Positions 18,521 to 28,273 of a stretch of 64,000 nt of DNA are shown here, one piece after another. Source of the DNA: Pseudanabaena mucicola str. Chao 1806. Its GTDB lineage: Bacteria; Cyanobacteriota; Cyanobacteriia; Pseudanabaenales; Pseudanabaenaceae. Each line of letters begins with the position of its first letter. Position 1 is the first letter of the stretch. The stretch lies in contig NZ_CP097329.1 of the NCBI RefSeq assembly GCF_030323025.1, forward strand, positions 1,705,001 through 1,769,000, read 5' to 3'. The notes under the pieces are model-generated. The model saw nothing but the letters and a program-made list of their open reading frames with translations. It ran no database searches and was not told where the DNA came from. The position numbers and the translations under genes were made by a program.

Positions 18521-19523
18521 ACGTGAGTTCGACGGAGTAGACAAAAGCAAAAGAAAAGCTGAGACTAGGTTTGAAGAACTAAAAGCCTCAGCAATATGGA
18601 CAATATCGTATCGCACTTGGATATCACCCAAATCTTCTGTGAAGTCGATGATTTCTGCCAAAGTTTTGAAAAACACTGGCAAGAGCAACCAATGTTACCG
18701 TCAATGATAGGAGAAAGGAAAAGCCAGTCACGAATGAGACTAAGTGAAGTGATGACCATCGTGATTGGCTTTCATGGGTCAGGATACAAGACATTCAAAG
18801 AGTTCTACACGATGACCGTATTACCATTTTGGCGAAAGGCTTTCCCACACTTGGTAAGTTATACAAGATTTGTGGAGTTAATGCCATGGACATTGATGTT
18901 GTTATGTTGCTTCCTGCATACACGCAAAGGGGAAGTGACAGGTATATCGTTCATTGACTCAACCCCAATCGATGTCTGTGTAAACTGTCGCGCCCATGCC
19001 CACAAAGTATTCAAAGGAATGGTCAATTGGGGTAAAAACTCCGTTGGTTGGCACTTTGGTTTCAAACTCCATGTGATTGTCAATGACAAGGGAGAATTGC
19101 TAGCTTTTAAACTTACTCCCGCCAATGTCGATGATCGTGAACCTGTACCTGACATGACTCAGGATCTATTTGGAAAGCTATTTGGCGACCGTGGTTATAT
19201 CTCCCAAAAACTATTTGAGCAGTTGTATCAGCAAGGGTTAGAACTGATTACCAAGCGTAAGAAAAAAATGAAAAACTGTCTAGTCAAGCTAATCGATAAG
19301 ATTTTGCTCCGCAAACGAGCAATTATTGAGGCGGTCAATGACCAACTGAAAAACATTTCTCAGATTGAGCATTCAAGACATCGCAGCTTTTTCAATTTCC
19401 TAGTTAACCTTTTGGCTGGGTTAGTTGCTTATTCCTATCGCGAGACTAAACCTGCTTTGGATCTTCAAGTCAAAGGCTTGCCTGCTCTACCTCCTGCTTG
19501 CTTTTAGTTCGTCGAACTCACGT
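18521..19523 (+). mobile_element. IS982-family insertion sequence, copy 1 (intact)
   Basis: A 1003-bp element whose terminal inverted repeats begin ACGTGAGTTCGACG on both ends. It is flanked by an 8-bp target duplication TAAAGTTA (18513-18520 and 19524-19531). The transposase frame is complete. The copy at 43101-44103 encodes an identical protein, so movement was recent. Confidence 0.95.
18596..19507 (+). CDS. IS982-family transposase
   Basis: A 303-residue DDE transposase. The N-terminus carries the family signature around DDFCQSFEKHW and LSEVMTIVIGFHGSGYKTFK. The catalytic residues are Asp in SFIDSTPIDVC, Asp in LFGDRGYIS and Glu in RAIIEAVNDQLKNISQIEHS. The long identical match with the second copy and the intact frame indicate a functional enzyme. 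It may also act in trans on the short elements at 1837 and 31434, whose ends resemble its own. Confidence 0.95.
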   Translation: MDNIVSHLDITQIFCEVDDFCQSFEKHWQEQPMLPSMIGERKSQSRMRLSEVMTIVIGFHGSGYKTFKEFYTMTVLPFWRKAFPHLVSYTRFVELMPWTLMLLCCFLHTRKGEVTGISFIDSTPIDVCVNCRAHAHKVFKGMVNWGKNSVGWHFGFKLHVIVNDKGELLAFKLTPANVDDREPVPDMTQDLFGKLFGDRGYISQKLFEQLYQQGLELITKRKKKMKNCLVKLIDKILLRKRAIIEAVNDQLKNISQIEHSRHRSFFNFLVNLLAGLVAYSYRETKPALDLQVKGLPALPPACF

Positions 19524-19527
19524 TAAA

Positions 19528-19577
19528 GTTATAGCGGTTTTCAAATGAGTACACACTCATTTGAAAACCGCTATAAC
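19528..19577. repeat. Perfect 23-bp stem palindrome next to the IS982 insertion
   Basis: GTTATAGCGGTTTTCAAATG plus AGT pairs exactly with its complement across the 4-nt loop ACAC. It overlaps the right target duplication. Related degenerate sequences occur near 15546 and near 26828-26862. It may serve as a terminator for the SNF2 gene that ends at 19636 on the minus strand. Confidence 0.75.
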
Positions 19578-19635
19578 ATCACATACTCAGAATTAAAGAT
19601 TGATACATCTTCCATGATCAATTCCCTGATTTTCA

Positions 19636-22600
19636 TTAACTTTCATTAATCAGTTGTAGCAATGCATCGGTGGAAATCTTGCCACTCATATCTGTACCTT
19701 CCAAAAGGCTATCGGCAAGATCGCGCTTATGATGGTGTAAATCAACGATTTTCTCTTCGATTGTTCCCTTGGCAACGAGACGATAAATTGTAACAGGGCG
19801 CTTTTGTCCGATGCGATGAGCACGATCGCTTGCTTGATCCTCTACCGCAGGATTCCACCAAGGATCCATATGAATTACATAATCGGCTGCTGTGAGATTT
19901 AGCCCTGTGCCGCCAGCCTTGAGACTGATCAAGAAGATATCACCTTCACCTGCTTGGAATGCTTCTACAAGCTTTTTGCGTTCTTTGGCGGGAGTACTGC
20001 CATCGAGATATTGATAGCTAATTTTTTGGAAATTGAGATAGTCGCGGATAATATGGAGATGATCGACAAATTGACTGAAGACTAACGCCTTGTGTTTGTT
20101 ATCTAGCAATTCGCTGATGACTTCACCAAAAAGATTCAGCTTAGAACTAGGCAAGGGAATATCAGGGCGTACTAGTTTAGTATTGCAGCAAGCGCGACGT
20201 AATTTCATAATTTCCGCGAGCACCTGTAAATGCTTTTGACCTGCATTGACTGAGGTATCAGCAAGTTTGGCGATCGCCTCACGGCGGAGTGCTTCATAAA
20301 AAGCAAGTTCTTCTTTGCTGAGTTCCACTTGTAATGTAATTTCAGTTCGCGATGGTAACTCTTGCAATACTTGGTTCTTAGTTCGACGAAGAATGAAGGG
20401 CTGAATCAACTTTTTCAATTGATTACGCGCTTCGCGATCCTGTGATCGCTCGATTGGGTTGGCATAGTTAGTATTGAAATTATCAAGGGAGCCAAGGAGT
20501 CCAGGGTTAATAAAGCGGAATAGATTCCATAACTCGCCGAGGTGGTTTTCGATGGGTGTACCTGTGGTAATTAACTTGAAACCACTTTGCAAATTCATTG
20601 CTGCTTGCGATCGCTTGGTAGCTGTATTTTTAATTGCCTGAGCCTCATCGAGAACAACAGTCTGCCATTCTACTTTCGCGAGCATTTCACTGACTTCCTC
20701 TTGCTGCATCAAGCCGTAACTACAGATTACCATGTCAAAGGGCTGGAGATTATCCAGTACCTTTTGGCGATCGCCTGTACCAAATACGATTACACTTAGC
20801 GTTGGTGCAAATTTGGCGGCTTCAGAAATCCAGTTCATGCAAACGGAAGTAGGTGCAACAATCAGGGTAGCTCCTTGTGGGGCACGGGTGAGGATCAGTG
20901 CTAAGGATTGCAGGGTTTTGCCCAAGCCCATATCATCGGCAAGGCAAGCACCTACACCCCAATGGGCTAATCTTGCTAACCATTGGAAACCTTCGATCTG
21001 ATAGTCACGGAGGTCAGCTTGGAGGGTTGATGGTAAATGCGGCTCAAAGTTCCGCATTTCTTTGATTTTCTTAATATGGGCTTTCCAATGCTTATCGACT
21101 TTGAGATCATCAATTTCATCGACAAAATCTTCAAGGGCTAGAGCGGCTAACGGATGGAATCTTGTGCCTTTGCCATGCTTTTCTGATAGACGACGGAACT
21201 CATCTAAGCGTTTGCGGAACTGTTGGGTTAAGGCGATAAACTGACCGTCACCGAGGGGAATGAATCGGCTATGCGTTTTGTCCAACAGTTCCAAGAGACG
21301 CTGCATATCAATCACTTGGTCATCTCCGAGGCGTAGCTCACCTTCGGCAGCAAACCAATCACGACTTTGATTGATCGACATGCGAAAATCACCAAACCCA
21401 ACGCGATGACTGATTCGCATCTTTTCGCCTTCTGGCCATTCCAACACAATTCGATCGCCTAGGGATTGCAATTCTAGAAGAAGTTCCAAGCAAAACTCAG
21501 GATCATCTATGACCCATTCACTTTCCGCTTCTTCAAAATTACTGAGAGTTGGACATGCGGCGATCGCCTCATTGGCGAGTTTTTTCTCTTCTTTCAAATT
21601 CCTTGTCGCCTGCAAACGTTTACCATCAATTTCCGCCAGTACAGTTGCACCACCAGCCCCAGGACGATAATAAGAGCCAGCATTGGCAAAGGGACGTGCT
21701 AGGATGGCAATCTTCAAACCATCACCTGATGGCAAAATATGCACATGGGGTTTGCTATCTGATGGCACTTCCTCGGCATCACTCACACCGCCACCAATAT
21801 CAGAATGCACCGTCACAATCGAAGAGATGGAATGAATTGCTTCGAGGACTTTATCTTTTGCAGCAACGGGAATTTCCAGACGATTTTTGCGCCCAATAAT
21901 TTCAGTGATGCGACGGTGAGATTCATTCACCTGTGTGACCTTGAGTCGCGTCGGACTTTCCTTAGTGATGACAAAACTCTGACCATCCTTTAACTCTGGC
22001 GAAAATTCTAAAAAGAGGCGATCGCCTTTTCCAGTTTTCACCAATAACTCTGGCTCACCCTTAACAATATCCACACGAGTTGAGGGTGAGTCTTCCCAAA
22101 ATACAAGCGGATGTCCAATTAAGGCGCAGATTGTTTCTTCATCAAATTCATATTGCGACTGTCCATAATAGCCATAGGAAGAATAGGCTTGGATATGGGA
22201 ACAGGCAATAATATCCTGTGGCGTTAAATAGGTAAACTCATGACTATTTTCTTTAAGGCGTTTGAGGGCAATATTTCGTCCCGAACTCCAAACTCCTTTG
22301 GCATTAATCTTCTGTTCCTTTGGTTGCACCGAATAGCCACCCTTAACAAAGCTAATTAGCCATACTAGACGCTGTGGTGAATTATTGGCAGCTTTGCTGG
22401 TTTCCTGTGACGATTTGGTGAGATTGAGTAATGCATTCAGACTCAGTTCCCAAGTTTCCCTTGGACGGATGAGATTGACAATAGTAGGAATTTGATTCTC
22501 TTGACGTAACTTTTGAGCATGTTTTTGATGGATGGAATTAGGCGAAAGTTCTCCTAAAAGTTCCGCAGTTTCCATCGAGAGCCAGTGATAGCCAGCATTT

Positions 22601-23853
22601 ACTGATTGTTTGAGTAATGGCTGCAACCCCCTTGATAATTCCACCCGAGCCTTTTCAGGATTGACCCAATAGAGACAGAGTGCACTAAAAAATACTTCTA
22701 GACTATGACTTTGGGTATGATCTTGAAAATATTCATTACTGAGTAGATCCTTTTGAGAAATATCTCCTAGTTGAAACTTCAAAACTCTTTGCAGCCTGCT
22801 ATAGGTCAACTGTAACCAATGATGAGTTTGCTTCACCATTAATGTAGTATAACCCTCGGCTTCACGCATGCTTTCGGCTGTCCCTTCTTGAATTAGCGCT
22901 AGGATAAAAAATAATCCTGGTTCACCACTAAAGTAGATTTGACGTTTACCTGTGGCTTTTCGGATCGATTTGAGGGATTGTCGAAATAGTGTAATGGCAG
23001 AAGTGCGATCGCCTTTTAGAAAATGTAGACAAGCGAGTAAGGCATTTCCCGCCTCTTTGTAGTCACTGGATAGGCGCTCATAGGCAGCTTGAGCTATTTT
23101 TAAGTCTGCACGTAAAAGACTTTGCTCGATTAATACTAACAGTAAAGGATCAGTGCAGCGATCACTATTTTTCTGAAAGTTATGGTGTAAGAGTGCTAAA
23201 GCTTGATCAGTGTTTTTTAACTTCAGTATTCCATTGCTAAGAATGGTGCTGAGTCCAACCTCATAAAATGAAGCTTCTAGGGTCTGGAACCAGTCTAGAT
23301 CAAATGGATTATTACAGATTTGAAATAGAATCGCATCTAAAGTGATTTTTTGCTGGGAATAGCCAAATCGATAGAAGTCTTCAAATTGCTTCGTAACAAA
23401 ATCAACATCCTGCCGATAAATACCAATCCTGACCTCGCGAATAAACTGGGATTCACTTCTGAAAGTGCGTATACCCATTTTGCTGTAGGATGGAACGGGG
23501 ATTTTAGTTTCGATCGCTTCGACAATTGCTTCAAAATTACCTTTCTGAAGGGCATCGCGGATCGCAATATCGATTAGCAAGGAATTACATTGTACGCCTT
23601 GAGAACGCTCTTGAGTAAGCAGATTTATCTTTAATAGACGCTCAATATACGCTTTCAAAGCAATTAGAGATAGTGGCTTATCTCTATCTTTAACTCCAAG
23701 GTAGATCAAACAGTCCAGAATTACACCACGATTTAATGGCTCATAGGCGATCGCGCAAGTGCGGATGATCTGTTGCTCTAATACTGACGATCTATGATAA
23801 AGAGATGTTAAGGTCTCGTAGAGTTTAGCAGAATCAACTTGGAAATCAGGCAT
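19636..23853 (-). CDS. SNF2-family DNA-dependent ATPase (DEAD/DEAH helicase-like) with a long N-terminal region
   Basis: 1405 residues. The C-terminal third is a complete SNF2 motor: Walker A in DDMGLGKTLQS (Lys979), DEAQ box at 1069-1072, ITTGTPIEN, then helicase C motifs LVFSQFVDHL, GGTGLNLTAADYVIH and QASDRAHRIGQ. About 900 residues precede it. The first 500 or so look helical and TPR-like; the middle resembles the SNF2-associated domain of bacterial proteins. Such proteins remodel DNA-protein or RNA polymerase complexes. The specific role is unknown. No methylase or defence partner adjoins it, so I do not call it a defence gene. Confidence 0.88.
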   Translation of the reverse strand: MPDFQVDSAKLYETLTSLYHRSSVLEQQIIRTCAIAYEPLNRGVILDCLIYLGVKDRDKPLSLIALKAYIERLLKINLLTQERSQGVQCNSLLIDIAIRDALQKGNFEAIVEAIETKIPVPSYSKMGIRTFRSESQFIREVRIGIYRQDVDFVTKQFEDFYRFGYSQQKITLDAILFQICNNPFDLDWFQTLEASFYEVGLSTILSNGILKLKNTDQALALLHHNFQKNSDRCTDPLLLVLIEQSLLRADLKIAQAAYERLSSDYKEAGNALLACLHFLKGDRTSAITLFRQSLKSIRKATGKRQIYFSGEPGLFFILALIQEGTAESMREAEGYTTLMVKQTHHWLQLTYSRLQRVLKFQLGDISQKDLLSNEYFQDHTQSHSLEVFFSALCLYWVNPEKARVELSRGLQPLLKQSVNAGYHWLSMETAELLGELSPNSIHQKHAQKLRQENQIPTIVNLIRPRETWELSLNALLNLTKSSQETSKAANNSPQRLVWLISFVKGGYSVQPKEQKINAKGVWSSGRNIALKRLKENSHEFTYLTPQDIIACSHIQAYSSYGYYGQSQYEFDEETICALIGHPLVFWEDSPSTRVDIVKGEPELLVKTGKGDRLFLEFSPELKDGQSFVITKESPTRLKVTQVNESHRRITEIIGRKNRLEIPVAAKDKVLEAIHSISSIVTVHSDIGGGVSDAEEVPSDSKPHVHILPSGDGLKIAILARPFANAGSYYRPGAGGATVLAEIDGKRLQATRNLKEEKKLANEAIAACPTLSNFEEAESEWVIDDPEFCLELLLELQSLGDRIVLEWPEGEKMRISHRVGFGDFRMSINQSRDWFAAEGELRLGDDQVIDMQRLLELLDKTHSRFIPLGDGQFIALTQQFRKRLDEFRRLSEKHGKGTRFHPLAALALEDFVDEIDDLKVDKHWKAHIKKIKEMRNFEPHLPSTLQADLRDYQIEGFQWLARLAHWGVGACLADDMGLGKTLQSLALILTRAPQGATLIVAPTSVCMNWISEAAKFAPTLSVIVFGTGDRQKVLDNLQPFDMVICSYGLMQQEEVSEMLAKVEWQTVVLDEAQAIKNTATKRSQAAMNLQSGFKLITTGTPIENHLGELWNLFRFINPGLLGSLDNFNTNYANPIERSQDREARNQLKKLIQPFILRRTKNQVLQELPSRTEITLQVELSKEELAFYEALRREAIAKLADTSVNAGQKHLQVLAEIMKLRRACCNTKLVRPDIPLPSSKLNLFGEVISELLDNKHKALVFSQFVDHLHIIRDYLNFQKISYQYLDGSTPAKERKKLVEAFQAGEGDIFLISLKAGGTGLNLTAADYVIHMDPWWNPAVEDQASDRAHRIGQKRPVTIYRLVAKGTIEEKIVDLHHHKRDLADSLLEGTDMSGKISTDALLQLINES

Positions 23854-23991
23854 ATCTAAAAGTTTGTATTGTGATTAGAGAAAGTTGCGATCATTAATTC
23901 TTGGCAATAGATGAAGATAGATACTATAGGATAGCTTGTGATTATTCTTGGTTCATAGAGTCTCAATTAATTATAATTATGTTTCTTGCAT

Positions 23992-24095
23992 TAAGTGGCT
24001 CAGTATAATTAAAACTAAAAACCAGTGTATGAGTTGCTCGCTAAGAGGGAGACCCACGATTCTATGGTTTGAGGTTATTTACGCATAGCTACTTA
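23992..24095. repeat. Degenerate palindromic repeat, family A copy 5
   Basis: The outer arms (TAAGTGGCTCA, AATTAAAACTAAAAACCAG, and TAGCTACTTA at the right) match family A. The GC-rich core hairpin is replaced by unrelated sequence. It is an old copy within the 559-bp gap 23854-24412. Confidence 0.65.
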
Positions 24096-24282
24096 CTAAA
24101 TATTAATATCAACAAAATCTAGATTTCATCATAGTTCAAGGTACCGCAAGTTGATGAAATATTTTCCTGAAAGAGCTGTACTATCCACTAAGTAAGCTAT
24201 TTTTTAAGCAAACAATCCTTTTTGCGAAGTGCAAATAAGAAATTAGGTTCTTTAAATATTAAATATATTAGATGCGGTACAG

Positions 24283-24329
24283 AGAAGTTTTTTAAAAGTA
24301 TTGCTTCGCAATACTTTTAAAAAACTTCT
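24283..24329. repeat. Perfect 22-bp stem palindrome
   Basis: AGAAGTTTTTTAAAAGTATT plus GC pairs exactly with its complement around a TTC loop. Part of it (AAAGTATTGCTTCGC) recurs inverted near 6678. It is AT-rich with T tracts on both strands, so it could terminate transcription in either direction. Confidence 0.65.
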
Positions 24330-24367
24330 TGGTTTGCATTTGAGCGCAAAGTGCTGTTAATGCGTAC

Positions 24368-24385
24368 AATACTAGATCTAGTATT
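24368..24385. promoter_or_regulatory. Perfect 18-bp palindrome upstream of the aminotransferase gene
   Basis: AATACTAGATCTAGTATT is a perfect dyad ending 27 bp before the ATG at 24413. It sits where a core promoter or leader would be, so it is a candidate operator or transcript hairpin. Confidence 0.4.
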
Positions 24386-24412
24386 TAACCAAGCATTACA
24401 AGATTTCGACTC

Positions 24413-25567
24413 ATGGAAGATAAGTTGATGTTAATGATTCCAGGTCCAACACCTGTGCCTGAACAAGCACTGTTGGCTCTGGCTAAAGCTCCGATCGGAC
24501 ACCGTAGCGGCGATTTCAGCAAGATCATGGCAGATGTGACTGCTAAGCTCAAATGGCTGCACCAAACCACCAATGATGTATTGATTCTCACCACAAGCGG
24601 AACTGGGGCAATCGAAGCTGGCATCATTAATTTTCTAAGCAAAGGCGATCGCGTCCTTATTGGCGATAATGGTAAGTTTGGCGAACGCTGGGTCGAAGTT
24701 GCTCAAGCCTATGGACTAAATGTTGAAGTAATCAAAGCGGAATGGGGCAAACCTCTAAATCCCGAAGATTTCCGTGTCAAGCTGGAGGCAGATACCAATA
24801 AGGAAATCAAAGCGGTAGTTATTACCCATAGCGAAACTTCTACAGGTGTTCTCAATGATCTTGCCACAATTAACAAGTATGTGAAAGCCCATGAAAAGGC
24901 GCTGATCATTGTTGATGCTGTCACCAGTTTGGGAGCTATGAATGTTCCCATTGATGAATTAGGTTTGGATGTAGTCGGTTCGGGTTCGCAAAAGGGCTAT
25001 ATGATTCCCCCTGGATTAGGATTTGTGGCTGTAAGTCCCAAAGCATGGGAAGCTTACAAAACTGCAGATTTACCGAAGTACTATCTCGACTTAGGCAAAG
25101 CTCGCAAGGATGCTGCCAAAAACTCTACTCCTTTCACCACCTCGGTAAATATGGTGATCGCCTTGCAAGCTTCCTTAGAAATCATGCAACGTGAAGGTTT
25201 AGAAAATATCTTTGCGCGTCACCTCCGCCATCGTGATGCTACCCGTGCCGCAGTTAAGGCTCTGAATCTAGGCTTGTTGGCTCCTGATGATGCTGCTAGT
25301 GCCTCGATTACATCGGTTTTACCTCCCGAAGGTCTAGAAGCAGAAAAGATTCGTGCCACGATCAAGAAGAAGTTTGATATTGTCATGGCTGGTGGACAAG
25401 ATCATCTCAATGGCAAGATTTTCCGCATTGGTCACTTGGGCTTTGTGAGCGATCGCGATATTCTCACTGCAATTAGCGCTCTTGAAGCGTCAATTGCTGC
25501 CCTTGGTTACACCAATTTCACCTACGGTGCTGGTGTCAAAGCTGCGATCGAAGTTTTAAACGGCTAA
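24413..25567 (+). CDS. Class V aminotransferase (alanine/serine-glyoxylate aminotransferase type)
   Basis: 384 residues, a PLP enzyme of the alanine/serine-glyoxylate aminotransferase group. It begins MEDKLMLMIPGPTPVPEQAL, with the substrate-binding GHRSGDF segment. TTSGTGAIEAG binds cofactor, VDAVTSLG holds the Asp that contacts the pyridine nitrogen, and the Schiff-base lysine is Lys194 in GSGSQKGYM. In cyanobacteria these proteins are often labelled as a soluble hydrogenase subunit, which is probably a historical misnomer. A photorespiratory role converting glyoxylate to glycine is the family inference. The gene converges on fbp with a shared terminator. Confidence 0.93.
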   Translation: MEDKLMLMIPGPTPVPEQALLALAKAPIGHRSGDFSKIMADVTAKLKWLHQTTNDVLILTTSGTGAIEAGIINFLSKGDRVLIGDNGKFGERWVEVAQAYGLNVEVIKAEWGKPLNPEDFRVKLEADTNKEIKAVVITHSETSTGVLNDLATINKYVKAHEKALIIVDAVTSLGAMNVPIDELGLDVVGSGSQKGYMIPPGLGFVAVSPKAWEAYKTADLPKYYLDLGKARKDAAKNSTPFTTSVNMVIALQASLEIMQREGLENIFARHLRHRDATRAAVKALNLGLLAPDDAASASITSVLPPEGLEAEKIRATIKKKFDIVMAGGQDHLNGKIFRIGHLGFVSDRDILTAISALEASIAALGYTNFTYGAGVKAAIEVLNG

Positions 25568-25573
25568 TCTCAA

Positions 25574-25606
25574 CATAATTGGCAGCGCAAAGTGCTGCCA
25601 ATTATG
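25574..25606. terminator. Shared bidirectional terminator between the aminotransferase and fbp genes
   Basis: CATAATTGGCAGC (25574-25586) pairs perfectly with GCTGCCAATTATG (25594-25606) across a 7-nt loop. It includes the last codons of fbp on the minus strand. No long T tract is present. Confidence 0.75.
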
Positions 25607-26636
25607 GATTTTGATGTAAAAATGACTCTACTAATTTGACATTTTCTGAACTGCCAATAATTAATGGTGTGCGGCTATGCAGTTTTTCCGGAATCACATC
25701 CAAAATCTCTTGAGTACCTGTAGTTGCTCGACCACCTGCTTGCTCAACCAAAAAAGCTAACGGGGCGGATTCGTAAAGTAATCGCAACTTACCATCGGGA
25801 TGACCTACTGTACCAGGATAGAGAAATACACCACCTTGAAAGAGAATCCGATGGATGTCTGCAACTAGCGCCCCTGAATAACGTGCAGAGTATCCTTCTT
25901 GACGATGAATATATTTGACATATTCACGCATAGGCGATTCCCATTGCCAAAAATTTCCCTCGTTCACACTATAAGTGGAACCCTGTGCAGGAATGAGAAT
26001 ATTATCTTGAGAGAGAATAAATTCTCCAATACTAGGATCAAGCGTGAATGCATGTACACCAATACCAAGCGAATAAACTAGCATCGTGCTCGTGCCATAG
26101 AGAATATAGCCTGCTCCAATTTGTTTGCGTCCAGATTGGAGTAGATCTATTGCTTCTCCTGATTCATCATTACCTTCCTGTTGTCGGATCGAAAAAATGG
26201 AGCCGATCGCTAAATTCACGTCGATGTTACTCGAACCATCAATAGGGTCATAGAGTAAGGTATAGCGACCAATGGGACAATTTTCAGGAATATAGTAAGG
26301 CTTTTCCATTTCCTCGGAGGCGAGCCGACAAACTAAGCCACTTTGCTCAAAAGCTCTCAAAAATACCCGATTGGCATAACGATCCATATTTTTGACAGCT
26401 TCACCTTGGACATTGACTTCTCCAGTTACCCCCAATACATTTTCCATTAAACCTGCACGACTGAGATGACGAGCAATCGTTTTACCTGCCAAGCCAATTC
26501 GCCCCATCAATGCACTTAGATCATAGGCATCAGGTGAAAATGTGCCACATTGGGAAAGGACATGTTGCGAAAGTGTCATAAAGTCTCGACCAAGAGTAAT
26601 CTCTTGAGCAGGGTTGAGTCTGGTAGAATCGGTCAT
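25602..26636 (-). CDS. fbp: Class 1 fructose-1,6-bisphosphatase
   Basis: 344 residues, normal length for class I FBPase, which hydrolyses fructose 1,6-bisphosphate in gluconeogenesis and sucrose or glycogen synthesis. The metal-binding signature [12 protein letters not shown] is intact. The active-site region [18 protein letters not shown] and the C-terminal GGRATTG are also present. This is the F-I type; most Calvin-cycle flux in cyanobacteria is usually assigned to the bifunctional F-II (FBP/SBPase) enzyme. Confidence 0.97.
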   Translation of the reverse strand: MTDSTRLNPAQEITLGRDFMTLSQHVLSQCGTFSPDAYDLSALMGRIGLAGKTIARHLSRAGLMENVLGVTGEVNVQGEAVKNMDRYANRVFLRAFEQSGLVCRLASEEMEKPYYIPENCPIGRYTLLYDPIDGSSNIDVNLAIGSIFSIRQQEGNDESGEAIDLLQSGRKQIGAGYILYGTSTMLVYSLGIGVHAFTLDPSIGEFILSQDNILIPAQGSTYSVNEGNFWQWESPMREYVKYIHRQEGYSARYSGALVADIHRILFQGGVFLYPGTVGHPDGKLRLLYESAPLAFLVEQAGGRATTGTQEILDVIPEKLHSRTPLIIGSSENVKLVESFLHQNP

Positions 26637-26672
26637 GGTGAGATTCCGTTAATGCTTCTTCCCTATTATTGC

Positions 26673-26705
26673 AGTTTTCGTTTTGCTTACGGCAAAACGA
26701 AAACT
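26673..26705. repeat. 14-bp stem palindrome upstream of fbp
   Basis: AGTTTTCGTTTTGC pairs perfectly with GCAAAACGAAAACT across a 5-nt loop, 37 bp upstream of the fbp start. It could be an operator or the leader hairpin of the fbp mRNA. Confidence 0.5.
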
Positions 26706-26743
26706 CAAACACCTTATTATGATTGTTTTTTATTTTCAAATGA

Positions 26744-26827
26744 GGGTAGTCATGCAATGTAATTGTGTTGCGGGCGATTCGCACCCGCAACACAATTACT
26801 AAAAAAAATTATTTTGCAGCAATACCC
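26744..26827 (+). repeat. Palindromic repeat, family B copy 2
   Basis: The 84-bp unit begins GGGTAGTCATGC and ends GCAGCAATACCC. The core is AATTGTGTTGCGGGCG, a short loop, then the complement. Immediately after it, AAATGAGTATGCACTCAGATG resembles the palindrome at 19528, so two repeat types abut here. Confidence 0.75.
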
Positions 26828-26902
26828 AAATGAGTATGCACTCAGATGAAAACTGCAATATGAAAGCAATTTTTAACTATTAAGCCAATCTAGACATAAC
26901 TT

Positions 26903-28096
26903 ATGATTACCTGTCCTAGTTGCAACGCCTTTAATCCTGATAATTATCAATTTTGTCAATTCTGTGGCTCTAAACTTACACATGAATTTATTAGATCAGT
27001 ATCAGATGATCTAGAAATTACTTCATTGTTAGAGACTGCATCCGAAGTATCGGAAGTAAACTCTACCACCACAGAGAATTCAAATGATGTAGAGGCTCAG
27101 TCTCAGGATGGCAATCATGAACTTGAGGAATCGATAGATGATGCGATCGCGTTTACTAGACCGATCCAATTGACTTCAGCACCTTTAGACATAGAGGAAG
27201 TCTTAGAGCAGGATTTAGAAGTATTAATGAATCCTAGCCCAGATCAGGAAAATGTCGATCTATCTTTAAATAGTACGCTCGCTATACCAAGTAAACATAT
27301 ACAAAATGTTTACTATGCTGGCAAAACTGATGTTGGGAGAGAACGCAATCGCAATGAGGATGATTTCACAGCAATTTTTCAAACTTTCACTATTCATGGC
27401 AAAAGTCAGATAAGTGATCGCAATCATCGCGGTTTATTTGTGTTATGCGATGGTATGGGTGGACATGAAGGGGGAATTGAGGCAAGTAGGATCGCAGTAA
27501 ATTCTATTATTGAACAGTTTCAGCCGTTTTGGATAGATACCTTACCAGGAGAAAAAAAATTACATGAGATTATTAGCAATGCCAATCAATCAATCTTCAA
27601 AAAGAATGAAGATGAGCAAAGACTTGCTCTAGGGAGAATGGGAACTACTTTGGTAATGCTTGCATTGCATGACTTAAATGTCGTAATTGCCCATGTGGGC
27701 GATAGTCGCATTTATCAAGTTGCCAATTCTCAATTAGTACAATTAACACGGGATCATGAAGTCTATAATCAATTAATCGATCTTGGTATGGATCGCAACT
27801 CGGCTATGGCAAGACCTGATGCTCACCAATTAACGCAAGCTTTAGGTCCCAATTGCAGCGATCGCCTTGAGCCGAATATTCAATTCTTTAATTTAACTGA
27901 GCCGACTCTATTTCTATTATGTTCTGATGGTTTGTGTGATAACAATGTGATCGAGCAACACTGGCAAGCATATCTATTACCAATCTTAAATAAAGAAATT
28001 GATGTTGAAACTGGTTTAGAGCGTATCATTGAATTGGGTAATAACATGAATGGACATGACAACATCACAGCTATCCTCATTTTGTGTGAGATGTAA
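26903..28096 (+). CDS. PP2C-family Ser/Thr protein phosphatase with N-terminal zinc ribbon
   Basis: 397 residues. The N-terminus has a four-cysteine zinc ribbon (Cys4, Cys7, Cys18, Cys21, in TCPSCNAF and QFCQFCGSK). An acidic linker follows to about residue 130. The PP2C domain then shows TDVGRERNRNEDDF, LCDGMGGHEGG, GTTLVML, AHVGDSRIYQV, LLCSDGLCDN and GHDNITAIL. The metal-binding aspartates are all present. It dephosphorylates Ser/Thr phosphoproteins. FHA-domain proteins such as the PBP at 2515 belong to the same signalling world, but no direct link is shown. Confidence 0.95.
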   Translation: MITCPSCNAFNPDNYQFCQFCGSKLTHEFIRSVSDDLEITSLLETASEVSEVNSTTTENSNDVEAQSQDGNHELEESIDDAIAFTRPIQLTSAPLDIEEVLEQDLEVLMNPSPDQENVDLSLNSTLAIPSKHIQNVYYAGKTDVGRERNRNEDDFTAIFQTFTIHGKSQISDRNHRGLFVLCDGMGGHEGGIEASRIAVNSIIEQFQPFWIDTLPGEKKLHEIISNANQSIFKKNEDEQRLALGRMGTTLVMLALHDLNVVIAHVGDSRIYQVANSQLVQLTRDHEVYNQLIDLGMDRNSAMARPDAHQLTQALGPNCSDRLEPNIQFFNLTEPTLFLLCSDGLCDNNVIEQHWQAYLLPILNKEIDVETGLERIIELGNNMNGHDNITAILILCEM

Positions 28097-28152
28097 TGTC
28101 TGCACAGTAATACTTACATATTTCTTTTCAAAATGGAAGACGGAAAACAAGC

Positions 28153-28257
28153 TAAGCATCTCTACTTAATTAAAACCCAAGCCGAGAATTTTGTTCCGCC
28201 CGCTAAGCGGGCGGAACAAAATTCTCGGTTTTTAGTTTACTTATGTTTAGCTACTTA
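28153..28257. repeat. Palindromic repeat, family A copy 3
   Basis: Right arm and hairpin core match the other copies (AATTTTGTTCCGCCCGC). The left terminus has diverged (TAAGCATCTCTACTTAATT). It lies in the gap 28097-28728, which otherwise holds the transposase remnant listed next. Confidence 0.85.
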
Positions 28258-28273
28258 GAACAGTAAATAACTG

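Noticed and set aside
21549-21899. 116-codon plus-strand frame inside the SNF2 gene
   Set aside because: Complementary-strand shadow of a long conserved coding frame; codon pattern and composition are those of antisense.
19636-23853. Phage-defence system built on the SNF2 ATPase
   Set aside because: No methylase, nuclease or phospholipase-D partner adjoins it, so there is no contextual support.
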